Positions 24,886-32,943 of a stretch of 32,943 nucleotides of DNA are shown piece after piece; the stretch's first letter is position 1, and each line of letters opens with the position of its first letter. A program made the translations under genes and the position numbers. The DNA lies in assembly GCA_001567085.1 (NCBI GenBank), contig LMZS01000065.1, positions 1 to 32,943 on the forward strand, given 5' to 3'. A model generated the notes under the pieces. That model saw only the letters and a list, made by a program, of their open reading frames with translations, was not told where the DNA came from and ran no database searches. The DNA is from Chloroflexi bacterium OLB15 (GTDB taxonomy: Bacteria; Chloroflexota; Anaerolineae; Aggregatilineales; Phototrophicaceae).

Positions 24886-27120
24886 ATGAATAACGAGAAG
24901 AACAGCGTTTCAATTGGTCAGAACATCAAACGGACGGACGCCGTCGCGAAAGTGACCGGCGCGGCGCCTTATCCCGGCGATATTGATATGCCGGATCAGC
25001 TTTGGATGAAAATCCGCTTTAGCGATCGCCCCCACGCGCGTATTCTCTCGATTGACACTTCGGCGGCGGAAGCGCTGCCCGGCGTTCATCGGGTGTTTAC
25101 AGCACAGGACGTGCCGGTCAATGAATACGGCCTGATGGCGAAGGATCAACCGGTTTTGTGCGGCCCAGGCAGTCACAGCAGTATTCCCGGCGATGATCGC
25201 GTGCGCTGCTATATGGATATGGTAGCGCTGGTCGTGGCTGATAACGAAGCTATTGCCGCGGAAGGTGTACGCCTGATCAAGATTGAATACGAAGACTTGC
25301 CCGCCGTGTTTGACATGGAAGAAGCTATCAAAGATGGCGCACCGCTCATCCGCGAGGGCAATCCGAACAACATTCTGGTGCATTACCGTATCCGGCATGG
25401 CGATATTGATGATGGCTTTGCCAAAGCCGATGTGATCATTGAAGGCGACTACGAAACTGGCTATCAGGAACACGCTTTCTTACAACCAGAAGCCGGAGTT
25501 GGCTATCTTGATGAAGAAGGCCGGGTGACGGTAGTCGTCGCCGGGCAGTGGACACATGAAGATCAGGGATTGATTGCCCACGCCTTAGCCCTGCCTGAGG
25601 AACAGGTACGGGTTATTTATCCAGCGATTGGCGGGGCGTTTGGCGGCCGCGAAGATATGAGCGTGCAAATAGTGCTGGCGCTGGCTGCTTACAAGCTGCA
25701 GCGCCCGGTAAAAACTATCTGGAGCCGCGAAGAATCGATTCATTATCATCATAAGCGCCATCCGGTTAACGTACATGCGAAATGGGGCGCCACTCGCGAG
25801 GGTAAGCTCGTAGCCATTCAGGCGCGTATCATCGGTGACGCTGGCCCTTACAACTACACTTCAACAAAAGTGCTTGCTAACGCCAATTTGATGGCAACTG
25901 GCCCGTATGTTGTAGATAACTGCCATGTTGATACCTATGCCGTGCTCACCAACAATATCTGTACGGGGGCGTTTCGCGGCTTTGGCGCGCCACAGGCGGC
26001 TTTTGCTGCTGAAGGCATGATGAACCGGCTTGCCGATGAATTGGGCATTGATCCGATTACTATTCGGTTGATGAACAGCATTGATGAGGGCAGCATCACT
26101 TCGGTGGGCACGCCGCTGCCTGCTGGCGTGAGTATGCCCCGCGTGATCGAAAAGGCCGCGTTGGAAAGCTACTGGAAAGCAGAGAATGGCGGATGGGCAC
26201 AGGCGCAGCTTGAACAGCCCGCTAACCCTTCACTTCGGCGTGGCATCGGCTTCGCCTGCGGCTATAAAAATGTCGGCTATAGCTTCGGCTTTCCAGAGCA
26301 AAGCTGGGCAACGGTTGAATTATTCGGCGCGGTTGAAATTGAACAGGTCATTGTGCGTCACGGCGGCGCGGATGTGGGGCAGGGTGCGCATACGGTGATG
26401 GCGCAGATGGCGGCGGAAGCAGTTGGCGTGCCGTTGAAGCGGGTGCGTTTGTTAACGCATGATACGGCTGAAACGCAGACCGCTGGCAGCGCTTCAGCTT
26501 CGCGCATGACTTTCATGGCTGGAAATGCCATCAAGGGCGCAGCTGAACGCGCGCTTGAAGCGTGGAAAGCTGAGGAACGCCCGGCAAAGGTAACCTACCA
26601 GTACCGCCCGCCAAAAACCACGATGTATGACCCGATGACCGGAAAATCTGAGCCGAACTTTGCTTATGGGTACGTGGCGCAAGCGGTAGAGGTGGAAGTA
26701 GATATTGATACCGGTCACATTTATGTGCGCCGCGTCGTCAGCGCTGACGATGTAGGCAAAGCGATCAACCCGCAGTTGGTGCAGGGGCAGATCGAGGGCG
26801 CGGTTATTCAGGCGCTTGGCTATGCGGTGATGGAACACCTGATTTCTGACAAAGGCCGCATCCGCAACCCGTATCTTTCCAGCTATCTGATTCCGACGGT
26901 GCTGGATATTCCGATTGAAGTGAAATCGGTGATCCTTGAATATGCTGACCCGATAGGCCCATGGGGCGCACGGGGTATGGCCGAAATGCCCTTCATCCCG
27001 CTTGGCCCGGCTATTGCCGCCGCCGTCAAAGATGCGACGGGCGTATGGGTAGACGCCCTGCCGCTGGTGCCGGATCGGGTGGTTGCAGCTTTAAGGGCGC
27101 ACGGCGTTGGCGGAGTTTGA
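24886..27120 (+). CDS. Molybdenum hydroxylase catalytic (Mo-binding) subunit, xanthine dehydrogenase type
   Basis: This 744-residue protein has the small aldehyde-oxidase domain (about 18-130) followed by the large Mo-binding domain. Cofactor-contact motifs GGAFGGRED (from 249), GAFRGFGAPQ and GQGAHTV are present. Near the C-terminus GARGMAEMP carries the catalytic glutamate, Glu 700. The AFRGFG loop is of the xanthine dehydrogenase kind; the AYxCSFR loop of form I CO dehydrogenase is absent. It would hydroxylate a purine or other N-heterocycle or aldehyde and pass electrons to the FAD/2Fe-2S partner at 21232-22659. The start ATG 24886 has a weak ribosome binding site, 21 bp after the preceding gene. 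Its end overlaps the cytidylyltransferase start by 14 bp. The substrate is inferred only from the neighbouring purine gene. Confidence 0.92.
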   Translation: MNNEKNSVSIGQNIKRTDAVAKVTGAAPYPGDIDMPDQLWMKIRFSDRPHARILSIDTSAAEALPGVHRVFTAQDVPVNEYGLMAKDQPVLCGPGSHSSIPGDDRVRCYMDMVALVVADNEAIAAEGVRLIKIEYEDLPAVFDMEEAIKDGAPLIREGNPNNILVHYRIRHGDIDDGFAKADVIIEGDYETGYQEHAFLQPEAGVGYLDEEGRVTVVVAGQWTHEDQGLIAHALALPEEQVRVIYPAIGGAFGGREDMSVQIVLALAAYKLQRPVKTIWSREESIHYHHKRHPVNVHAKWGATREGKLVAIQARIIGDAGPYNYTSTKVLANANLMATGPYVVDNCHVDTYAVLTNNICTGAFRGFGAPQAAFAAEGMMNRLADELGIDPITIRLMNSIDEGSITSVGTPLPAGVSMPRVIEKAALESYWKAENGGWAQAQLEQPANPSLRRGIGFACGYKNVGYSFGFPEQSWATVELFGAVEIEQVIVRHGGADVGQGAHTVMAQMAAEAVGVPLKRVRLLTHDTAETQTAGSASASRMTFMAGNAIKGAAERALEAWKAEERPAKVTYQYRPPKTTMYDPMTGKSEPNFAYGYVAQAVEVEVDIDTGHIYVRRVVSADDVGKAINPQLVQGQIEGAVIQALGYAVMEHLISDKGRIRNPYLSSYLIPTVLDIPIEVKSVILEYADPIGPWGARGMAEMPFIPLGPAIAAAVKDATGVWVDALPLVPDRVVAALRAHGVGGV

Positions 27121-27727
27121 ACATACGCAGATTGCAGCGGTGGTGCTGGCGGCAGGTTTAAGCTCGCGAATGGGCGCGACCAAAGCCCTGCTGCCCTGGA
27201 AACAGCATCGAACCGTGCTGGCGCACATTCTGGATCAGCTTCAAAATGCTGGCTTAACCCATATTGTGGTGGTGACGGGGCATCAGGCTGATCAAATTGA
27301 GCAGGCTGCCCAGGGTTTTAGCGTCCAGTTCGCGCATAATGCTGATTACGCTAACGGCGAAATGCTGCTTTCAATGCAGGTAGGGCTGCGCGGACTGCCA
27401 GAGAATATTACGGCGGCTTTGATCGTCTTAGGCGATCAGCCGCAAATTCAAGCGCCGATTGCTGCTCAAATTATTCAGGCCTATATGGCGAGCGGCAGCC
27501 AGATTGTGATCCCCAGTTTTGAAATGCGGCGCGGTCATCCCATGTTGATTGCGCGGCAGTTATGGCCGGAAATTCTGGCGCTGCCTGCAGGCGCTGCTGC
27601 CCGCGATGTGATCAACCGCCACGCCTCTGAAATACAGTATGTCACCGTCGAAAACGACAGCGTTTTGCGGGATATGGATACCCCGCAGGATTATGCGGAT
27701 GAACGCAAGCGCGCAGGCTTAGAATAA
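27107..27727 (+). CDS. Molybdenum cofactor cytidylyltransferase-like protein (MocA family)
   Basis: This 206-residue nucleotidyltransferase has the N-terminal LAAGLSSRMGATKALLPW loop that binds the nucleotide. VLGDQPQ is the metal-binding site, and RRGHPMLI follows. The GHP motif is characteristic of MocA and related proteins that attach CMP to molybdopterin, as opposed to MobA, which attaches GMP. Enzymes of the xanthine dehydrogenase family use the cytidylated or sulfurated cofactor, which fits its place directly after the Mo subunit with a 14-bp overlap. The start is TTG 27107, with AAGGGC a short distance upstream. It closes the operon, as the next gene has its own -10 box. The family is secure; the choice of CTP over GTP is inferred. 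Confidence 0.85.
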   Translation: MAEFEHTQIAAVVLAAGLSSRMGATKALLPWKQHRTVLAHILDQLQNAGLTHIVVVTGHQADQIEQAAQGFSVQFAHNADYANGEMLLSMQVGLRGLPENITAALIVLGDQPQIQAPIAAQIIQAYMASGSQIVIPSFEMRRGHPMLIARQLWPEILALPAGAAARDVINRHASEIQYVTVENDSVLRDMDTPQDYADERKRAGLE

Positions 27728-27782
27728 GCCTTTATAACCGGTAATCGGGCTGCACGGCCATATCTTCCCACGCTGCGTAGAG

Positions 27783-27788
27783 TATAAT
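27783..27788 (+). promoter_or_regulatory. -10 box of the purine nucleoside phosphorylase promoter
   Basis: A perfect TATAAT lies 30 bp before ATG 27819 in the 91-bp gap after the cytidylyltransferase. The -35 region is not recognisable. It would give the phosphorylase, and probably the pantothenate genes beyond it, a promoter separate from the hydroxylase operon. Confidence 0.55.
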
Positions 27789-27818
27789 GAGGCTGTTCTG
27801 GCAACGGGAGGAAGGCAT

Positions 27819-28667
27819 ATGTTTGAGCGCGCTGATTATCTGGCCGCTGTAAAGGCTATTCGCAGTCGCACTGATTTTCCGGCAAAGGTGGGGGTCGTGC
27901 TTGGCTCTGGCCTTGGCGGGCTGGCTGATGCCGTCGAGAATGCCGTAAGTATTCCTTATGCCCAGATTCCAAAATTTCCGGTTTCGACGGTACACGGCCA
28001 CGCCGGTGAACTGGTCATCGGCACGTTGGAAGGCAGCCCGGTGGTGGTTCAGCGCGGGCGCGCCCACTTTTATGAAGGCTACACGCCGCAGCAGGTCGTT
28101 TTCCCGGTGCGCGTGATGCACTATCTGGGCGTGAACACGCTGATTTTGACCAATGCTGCGGGAGGGATCAACACCGGCTACAAGGTGGCAGATGTGATGC
28201 TGCTGAATGACCACATCAATTTTGTTGGCATGAGCGGCAGCAATCCTTTAATGGGGCCAAACGACGATTCGTTAGGCACGCGGTTTCCCGGCATGTCGCA
28301 GACCTATGATCGTGAATTGCGCGGCTATGCGTGGCAGGCGGCACAAGAAAATGACGTGCCTTTCCATGAGGGCGTTTATATGTGCCTGTCTGGCCCTACG
28401 TTTGAGACTCCGGCGGAGATCCGTATGATCCGCATGTTAGGGGCGGATGCGGTGGGTATGTCTACCGTTCACGAAGTGATTGCCGCCCGCCATGCAGGGA
28501 TGAGGGTGATGGCGATGTCCGGGATCACCAACGAGTGTATTGATGCCATAGATACGCCGCTGGATACCAATCATGAAGAAGTTCTTGAAGCGGGCAAACT
28601 GCTTGTGCCGCGTATGAGCGCAATTATTCGCGGCGTCTTGAAGCGAATCGCGCAGGCCAGCACATAA
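27819..28667 (+). CDS. Purine nucleoside phosphorylase, trimeric (class II) type
   Basis: This 282-residue enzyme shows the full family signature: phosphate-binding GSGLGGLAD, HGHAGELV, GRAHFYEGY, TNAAGGIN, GPTFETPAE with the base-binding Glu, GADAVGMSTVHE and SGITNECID. The Asn of that last motif is typical of enzymes that prefer 6-oxopurines, namely inosine and guanosine. It splits these to hypoxanthine or guanine and ribose-1-phosphate, in the cytoplasm. The start ATG 27819 has GGGAGGAAGG directly upstream, the strongest ribosome binding site of the window. Hypoxanthine is a substrate of xanthine dehydrogenase, so its position right after the hydroxylase operon is meaningful. Its length matches the family. 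Confidence 0.95.
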   Translation: MFERADYLAAVKAIRSRTDFPAKVGVVLGSGLGGLADAVENAVSIPYAQIPKFPVSTVHGHAGELVIGTLEGSPVVVQRGRAHFYEGYTPQQVVFPVRVMHYLGVNTLILTNAAGGINTGYKVADVMLLNDHINFVGMSGSNPLMGPNDDSLGTRFPGMSQTYDRELRGYAWQAAQENDVPFHEGVYMCLSGPTFETPAEIRMIRMLGADAVGMSTVHEVIAARHAGMRVMAMSGITNECIDAIDTPLDTNHEEVLEAGKLLVPRMSAIIRGVLKRIAQAST

Positions 28668-28677
28668 CGATACCGGT

Positions 28678-29487
28678 ATGGCAACAGTTGTATTTCTGAT
28701 TGAACAGTGGGCGACCGGCCTGTACATCATTTTTGGCGCGCTGCTGGTGCTGCAATTCTGGCGTTTCAACCGCGCGCAGCAGGCTTATCGCGGCACGCAG
28801 TTTGAGCTGGAACGCGGGATGGCGCGCGCCGTCCGCACCAGCGCGCTCACTTTTATGGTGTTTCTGGTTGAGGCGGTTCTGTTTGTGGTCGCAATTCAGT
28901 TTGTGGTTGCGCCAACCATACGCGAAACAGTTGGCGTGCCTTCGGTGCTTTCAATTGTGCAAAGCGACGGCGAATTCCGCACGCCGACTACCGCGCCGTT
29001 GGAAGGCGCGTTTAGCATCGATTCCAGCGGCGTTCAGTTAGGCGAAGTGAACCCTGCGAACCAGATTTTGCCGACCCCGACGCTAACGCCAACTTTCGTC
29101 GGCACAATTGTCCCTAATTCGCCGCCGCCAGTAGGTTGTGATACGCCCAATGCTACGCTGCAAATTCCCGGCAATGGCATGATCGTGTTTGAGCCGCTGG
29201 TAGTGCGCGGAACCGCCACAACCGATGACTTTGCGTTTTATAAGTTTGAATTGAACGGGCCTTCGACTTTTGGCAACTTTGCGCCGCTGGCTGTAGACGG
29301 CACACAGCCGGTAGCTGAGTTGGGCGATCTTGGCCAGCTTATCCCTTCGTTCTATGAGCCGGGAGAATATCGCTTCAGGGTGGTGGTGTTCGACACGGCG
29401 AATGCAGCAAGGGCATCCTGCGAGATCACGATTTTCATCAGCGAACCGATTCCAACAGCCACCCCACTGGGCACCCCTGGAGTCTGA
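28678..29487 (+). CDS. Membrane-anchored extracytoplasmic protein with Ig-like domain
   Basis: This 269-residue protein has two membrane helices (about 8-27 and 57-80) joined by a charged cytoplasmic loop. A proline/threonine-rich linker (about 125-150, PTPTLTPT) follows, then a beta-rich domain of about 100 residues with two cysteines in positions that could form a disulfide (GCDTPN and ASCEIT). The tail is again rich in P and T. I do not recognise a named family; the outer domain has the character of an Ig/fibronectin fold. It starts ten bases after the phosphorylase, with a weak ribosome binding site, and one base separates it from the next gene, so it sits within that operon. No catalytic motif is visible. 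Confidence 0.8.
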   Translation: MATVVFLIEQWATGLYIIFGALLVLQFWRFNRAQQAYRGTQFELERGMARAVRTSALTFMVFLVEAVLFVVAIQFVVAPTIRETVGVPSVLSIVQSDGEFRTPTTAPLEGAFSIDSSGVQLGEVNPANQILPTPTLTPTFVGTIVPNSPPPVGCDTPNATLQIPGNGMIVFEPLVVRGTATTDDFAFYKFELNGPSTFGNFAPLAVDGTQPVAELGDLGQLIPSFYEPGEYRFRVVVFDTANAARASCEITIFISEPIPTATPLGTPGV

Positions 29488-29488
29488 G

Positions 29489-30274
29489 ATGCTGCCACGC
29501 CCCACATTAGGGTTTATCGGCGCGGGTCGGGTAGGGCAAACGCTTAGCCGTTTGTGGTACGCGCGCGGCTATACGGTTGCTGCCGTGTCCAGCCGTTCAT
29601 TCAGTTCGGCTGAAGTTTGCGCTGGCGCGGTTTCAGCGCTTGCCGTGACCGATCCGCTGGAAGTTGTACGCCGCAGCGATCTGGTGCTGCTGACGGTGCC
29701 GGACGATGATATTGCGGCGGTTGCAGCCCAGCTTGCCGTAATGCCGCTGGAAGGCAAAGCCATTGTGCATACCTCTGGCGCAAAGCCAGCTTCTATCCTT
29801 GATGTCGTGGCTGAACGCGGCGCGGCTACCGGCAGCCTGCATCCGGTGTTTCCCTTCGCGAACGTAGAAACAGCGATGGAAAGGGCGCCGGGTTCCGTGT
29901 TTGCATTAGAAGCGGATGGCGAGCTGCGCGGTTGGCTGGAAGCATTGGTGAAGTCCGTTTCCGGTCAGATCATGGTGATTCCTCACGGGGGCAAAGCGCG
30001 ATACCACGCGGCCTTGAATTTTGTAGGTGCGTTTACCGTAACGATGTACGATATAGCAACGTCTATTTTTAGGACGTTAGATATGGACACGCCAGTTGCC
30101 CATGCGGCGCTGTATTCGCTGATGCTGGCGGCGGTGCAAAATATTCAGGCTGTTGGGCTGCCGAAGGCGCTCACCGGCCCAATTTCACGCGGCGATGCCA
30201 GCACTGTCGCCGCGCATCTGGTGGCGCTGGATTCGCCTGAGATTGACGCCGGGATACTAGAGCCTATCAATTAA
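29489..30274 (+). CDS. Rossmann-fold/DUF2520 dehydrogenase; candidate ketopantoate reductase
   Basis: This 261-residue protein begins with the dinucleotide-binding loop GFIGAGRVGQTL. A Rossmann domain with LLTVPDDDI follows to about 150, then a helical C-terminal domain containing KARYHAALNFVGAF, which contacts substrate in related dehydrogenases. This is the layout of the DUF2520 family. Relatives lie beside panC in Mycobacterium, and a protein of this general kind has been described as an alternative ketopantoate reductase (PanG) in Francisella, as I recall. Here panB and panC follow directly, and no panE is seen. The likely reaction is NADPH-dependent reduction of ketopantoate to pantoate. 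The start ATG 29489 has GGAG six bases upstream. Function is inferred, not shown. Confidence 0.85.
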   Translation: MLPRPTLGFIGAGRVGQTLSRLWYARGYTVAAVSSRSFSSAEVCAGAVSALAVTDPLEVVRRSDLVLLTVPDDDIAAVAAQLAVMPLEGKAIVHTSGAKPASILDVVAERGAATGSLHPVFPFANVETAMERAPGSVFALEADGELRGWLEALVKSVSGQIMVIPHGGKARYHAALNFVGAFTVTMYDIATSIFRTLDMDTPVAHAALYSLMLAAVQNIQAVGLPKALTGPISRGDASTVAAHLVALDSPEIDAGILEPIN

Positions 30275-30358
30275 TTGCCAGACTTACGCTGCCAATTGCG
30301 GCGGCGCAGGGAACGGATATTTCTGAATTAGAGATACTTTTGAAAGGACATCTCAATA

Positions 30359-31222
30359 ATGCGTAACACGGTGCGCGATTTTCAGAAAATGAAAGCCGAT
30401 GGCGTGCCGATCACCATGCTGACCGCCTACGATGCCAGCAGCGCCCGGCTTGCTGAAGCAGCAGGGATACCGGCGATTCTGGTGGGCGATTCACTGGGGG
30501 CGGTGGTGCAGGGGCACGAATTTCCGATACCGGTCACGCTGGATCATATCATCTATCACGCCAGCATCGTCACCCGTGTGACGACGACTTCGCTCATCGT
30601 TGGCGATCTGCCCTTTATGACCTACAGCGTTTCACCTGAACAGGCATTGACCAACGCGGCACGCCTGATGCAGGAAGCGGGCGTAAGCGCGGTAAAGCTG
30701 GAAGGCGGAGAATTTATTGCGCCAACTATTCAGCGCATGGTACAGGCGGGAATACCGGTGATGGCGCATATTGGCTTGCAACCGCAAAGCGTGTATCAGG
30801 TTGGCGGGCTGAAGGCACAGGGGCGCGATGTTGACTCTGCCAAGCAGCTTTTGCGAGATGCTGAAGCGGTTCAGAGCGCGGGGGCTTTTGGTGTCGTGAT
30901 TGAAGCTGTTCCCGCGCCGCTAGGCGAAATGATCACCAAACGACTGGAGATACCGACCATTGGCATTGGCGCCGGGCCACACTGTGACGGGCAGGTGCAG
31001 GTTTTTCACGACATTCTTGGCCTGTTTGACGCTTTTATCCCGCGCCATACACGGCGTTATGCCACTATTGGCGACAGCATCAAAACGGCGTTGGAACAGT
31101 ACCGCGCTGATGTGGAATCTCATGCTTTCCCCACCGCAGATCAGAGTTTTAGTATGAAGAAGGACGTGCTTGCAGCGTTGGAATCTGCTGACGAAAGCGA
31201 TCTTCCGATTGAAAGTCACTGA
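30359..31222 (+). CDS. panB: 3-methyl-2-oxobutanoate hydroxymethyltransferase
   Basis: This 287-residue protein carries every PanB landmark: TMLTAYD, VGDSLG with the metal-binding Asp, KLEGG, MAHIGLQPQ, IEAVPAP with the catalytic Glu, and IGIGAG. It transfers a hydroxymethyl group from methylene-tetrahydrofolate to 2-oxoisovalerate, giving ketopantoate, the first committed step toward pantothenate and coenzyme A. The start ATG 30359 has AAAGGA ten bases upstream. It follows the DUF2520 gene by 84 bp and overlaps panC by 14 bp, so the two pan enzymes are translationally coupled. Length and motifs are normal. Confidence 0.97.
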   Translation: MRNTVRDFQKMKADGVPITMLTAYDASSARLAEAAGIPAILVGDSLGAVVQGHEFPIPVTLDHIIYHASIVTRVTTTSLIVGDLPFMTYSVSPEQALTNAARLMQEAGVSAVKLEGGEFIAPTIQRMVQAGIPVMAHIGLQPQSVYQVGGLKAQGRDVDSAKQLLRDAEAVQSAGAFGVVIEAVPAPLGEMITKRLEIPTIGIGAGPHCDGQVQVFHDILGLFDAFIPRHTRRYATIGDSIKTALEQYRADVESHAFPTADQSFSMKKDVLAALESADESDLPIESH

Positions 31223-32093
31223 TAATCCGGCTGAATTTCAGGCGCTGCGGCGGGCGCTAAAGGGGCGTATCGGCGCTGTCTATACGATGGGCGCGCTGCA
31301 TGAGGGGCATCTTTCGCTGGTCAGCCGTGCGCGCGCTGAGAATGATGCCGTTGTCGCAACCCTGTTCGTTAACCCAACGCAGTTTGCGCAGAATGAAGAT
31401 TTATCGCGCTATCCCCGCACGCTTGAGCATGATCTTGAGGCATTTGAACGCGCGGGCGTCAGCCTGCTGCTTACGCCGACGCCCGAAACTATGTATCCAT
31501 CCGGCTATCAGACCAGCATCACGGTTGAGAAGGTGACGCAGGGCTTAGAAGGCGCCCACCGCCCCGGCCATTTTGTGGGCGTTGCTACGGTGGTTGCCAA
31601 GCTCTTTAATCTGACGCTGCCGGATCGCGCATATTTTGGGCAAAAGGATGCGCAGCAGGTGGTGGTTGTACGGCAGATGGCGCGAGACTTGAACTTTCCG
31701 CTGGAAATTATCGTTTGCCCGACTGTACGTGAAGCCGATGGGCTGGCGATGAGTTCGCGAAATGCCTTCTTAACCGCCCCTCAACGACAAGCAGCAAGCG
31801 TTTTATATCGCGGGCTTCAGGCTGCTGGCGAAGTTTATACGCGCGGCGAACGAGCGACCGCACGCCTGATTGATGCCGCCTATCAGGTGATCGCGGCTGA
31901 ACCGCTGGCCGAAATTGACTATATCGCCCTGAATGACCCACGAACCTTAGCGCCAATTGTTGAGGCAACCGATGCGCCGGTGCTGCTTTCGCTTGTGGCG
32001 CGTATCGGCACGCCGCGTTTGCTAGACAATTGTTTGCTGCCGCTTGAACTGAATAATCTTCAAGCGCTGACGCGCCTGCTTGGCGGCACATAA
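31209..32093 (+). CDS. panC: Pantothenate synthetase (pantoate-beta-alanine ligase)
   Basis: This 294-residue protein has the ATP-binding YTMGALHEGH motif, VNPTQFAQNED, GHFVGVATVVAKLF, FGQKDAQQ and MSSRNAFL, all diagnostic of PanC. It joins pantoate and beta-alanine with ATP to give pantothenate. The chosen start is TTG 31209, which leaves the usual 20-odd residues before the TMGALHEGH motif and overlaps panB by 14 bp. An alternative TTG at 31170 has AAGAAGGA close upstream but would add 13 residues that lie inside panB. The beta-alanine supplier PanD is not in the window. Confidence 0.96.
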   Translation: MKVTDNPAEFQALRRALKGRIGAVYTMGALHEGHLSLVSRARAENDAVVATLFVNPTQFAQNEDLSRYPRTLEHDLEAFERAGVSLLLTPTPETMYPSGYQTSITVEKVTQGLEGAHRPGHFVGVATVVAKLFNLTLPDRAYFGQKDAQQVVVVRQMARDLNFPLEIIVCPTVREADGLAMSSRNAFLTAPQRQAASVLYRGLQAAGEVYTRGERATARLIDAAYQVIAAEPLAEIDYIALNDPRTLAPIVEATDAPVLLSLVARIGTPRLLDNCLLPLELNNLQALTRLLGGT

Positions 32094-32151
32094 CCCCCAT
32101 TTTTAGGTGTCATCTAATTTATTTCTGACGTGATATACATAAACTCCATCG

Positions 32152-32157
32152 TATAAT
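32152..32157 (+). promoter_or_regulatory. -10 box of the zinc metallopeptidase gene
   Basis: A perfect TATAAT lies 36 bp before ATG 32194 in an AT-rich 100-bp gap after panC. No convincing -35 hexamer is visible at the standard distance. No terminator hairpin was found between panC and this box. Confidence 0.5.
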
Positions 32158-32193
32158 AAGCGTTAATTCAATATCGCTCAGGAATTGGACAAG

Positions 32194-32943
32194 ATGTTTC
32201 TGGACTCAAGCTATCTCCTATGGGTGCTGCTTCCGACGATTATCATATCGGGGCTGGCACAGTTATTCGTTCGTTCTGCCTATTCAAAATGGTCAAAAGT
32301 CGGCAACAGCACCGGCCTAAATGGCGTTGAAGTTGCCGCGCGGCTCAATCGCAGTTCTCTGCTAAACCCTGTTCAACTTGGCGAAGCAGCGCCGGGCGGG
32401 GCGTACCAACCTGCGGCTATGGCGGTAGTGCGCGTTGGTGAGTCTAGAGGCGGTGAGCTTTCTGATCATTTTGATCCGGGCAACAATACCGTCAATCTTT
32501 CGCGCGGCGTTGCCACCCAACCATCAATTGCGTCTATGGCCATTGTCGCCCATGAATTTGGGCATGTGCAGCAGTATCAGCAAAAATCACCGCTGATCGT
32601 GGCGCGTCAGTTTCTCGTGCCGGCGGTACGTTTTAGCCCGATGCTGGCTGGCTTGTTGATCATGTTCGGTTTTCTGTTTCGGGCAACTGGCCTGATCTGG
32701 GTAGGCATCGCTTTCTTCGGCTTAACCGTGCTGTTTATGGTGCTCACGCTGCCGGTTGAAATTGATGCGAGCCGTCGCGGCTTGAAACTGCTGACGGAAG
32801 CCGGCTTGATGCAAACAGATGAGGATCGCTCTGGTTCACGTACTGTGCTCACTGCCGCTGCGACTACGTATATCGCGGCAGCGGTTACGGCGCTGCTACA
32901 ACTGCTTTACTATATCAGTCTTGCCCAGCGCAGCAGCCGGCGT
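32194..32943 (+). CDS. Membrane zinc metallopeptidase, YugP-like (cut by window end)
   Basis: The open frame from ATG 32194 encodes at least 250 residues and runs off the window without a stop. A first helix covers about 8-25, and the zinc motif HEFGH is at 120-124, preceded by FDPGNNTVNLS. Two further helices at about 148-190 are followed by LPVEIDASRRG, where Glu 189 is a likely third zinc ligand, and then a last hydrophobic segment. This order matches the neutral zinc metallopeptidase family of Bacillus YugP (Zn_peptidase_2). Those proteins are near 225-230 residues, so little is probably missing. Substrates of the family are not established. AGGAA lies about ten bases upstream of the start. 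Confidence 0.88.
   Translation, partial: MFLDSSYLLWVLLPTIIISGLAQLFVRSAYSKWSKVGNSTGLNGVEVAARLNRSSLLNPVQLGEAAPGGAYQPAAMAVVRVGESRGGELSDHFDPGNNTVNLSRGVATQPSIASMAIVAHEFGHVQQYQQKSPLIVARQFLVPAVRFSPMLAGLLIMFGFLFRATGLIWVGIAFFGLTVLFMVLTLPVEIDASRRGLKLLTEAGLMQTDEDRSGSRTVLTAAATTYIAAAVTALLQLLYYISLAQRSSRR

Noticed and set aside
24886..27120. CO dehydrogenase large subunit (CoxL)
   Set aside because: The active-site loop is GAFRGFG, not the AYxCSFR of form I CO dehydrogenase; the xanthine dehydrogenase type fits better.

Overview
This is a 32.9 kb stretch of bacterial chromosome of moderate GC content, densely packed with genes. It has no rRNA, tRNA, CRISPR array, prophage or recognisable insertion sequence. 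The gene mix suggests a member of the Chloroflexota: paired ABC exporters, several GT-C membrane glycosyltransferases with C-terminal beta-rich domains, a GAF/GAF/PAS histidine kinase, frequent TTG/GTG starts and coupled operons. That assignment rests on impression only, because no database search was possible.

Layout. 1-353: two copies of a 101-bp-period repeat and a GC-rich hairpin. 354-3984 (minus): a heterodimeric ABC exporter, one subunit frameshifted. 4082-9837: three GT-C type membrane glycosyltransferases, the middle one (plus strand) carrying two frameshifts and a suspiciously short 3' end. 9870-11226 (minus): a TPR protein and a tandem-HTH XRE regulator, apparently heading an operon that runs into the third glycosyltransferase. 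11435-13549 (plus): a soluble histidine kinase, divergent from the regulator, with a dyad around its -10 box, ending at a bidirectional terminator. 13616-15703 (minus): a KimA-type potassium importer. 16074-17687: an acyl-CoA carboxylase carboxyltransferase subunit with its own terminator. 17844-20369: gyrA with promoter and terminator. 20554-21177: a small metallophosphoesterase. 21232-27727: a molybdenum hydroxylase operon (FAD/2Fe-2S fusion, small membrane protein, a 594-residue unknown split by a frameshift, the Mo subunit, and a MocA-like cytidylyltransferase). 27819-28667: purine nucleoside phosphorylase. 28678-29487: an anchored surface protein. 29489-32093: a DUF2520 Rossmann dehydrogenase followed by panB and panC. 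32194 to the edge: a membrane zinc metallopeptidase cut by the window end.

How the genes fit together. The hydroxylase subunits, the cofactor cytidylyltransferase and the phosphorylase make a coherent purine salvage/oxidation module. The unknown protein inside it carries motifs reminiscent of nucleoside phosphorylases, and this is the best candidate here for something undescribed. The DUF2520 protein beside panB/panC is well placed to supply the missing ketopantoate reductase step of pantothenate synthesis. The two ABC subunits show the matching lesions (LSMGQ in one, Walker-B Asp in the other) that define an asymmetric exporter with one degenerate ATP site.

Caution. Four one-base frameshifts (about 3807, 6937, 7211 and 23701) interrupt otherwise well-conserved proteins, and each lies in or next to a short homopolymer. 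Sequencing or assembly indels are therefore at least as likely as real gene decay.
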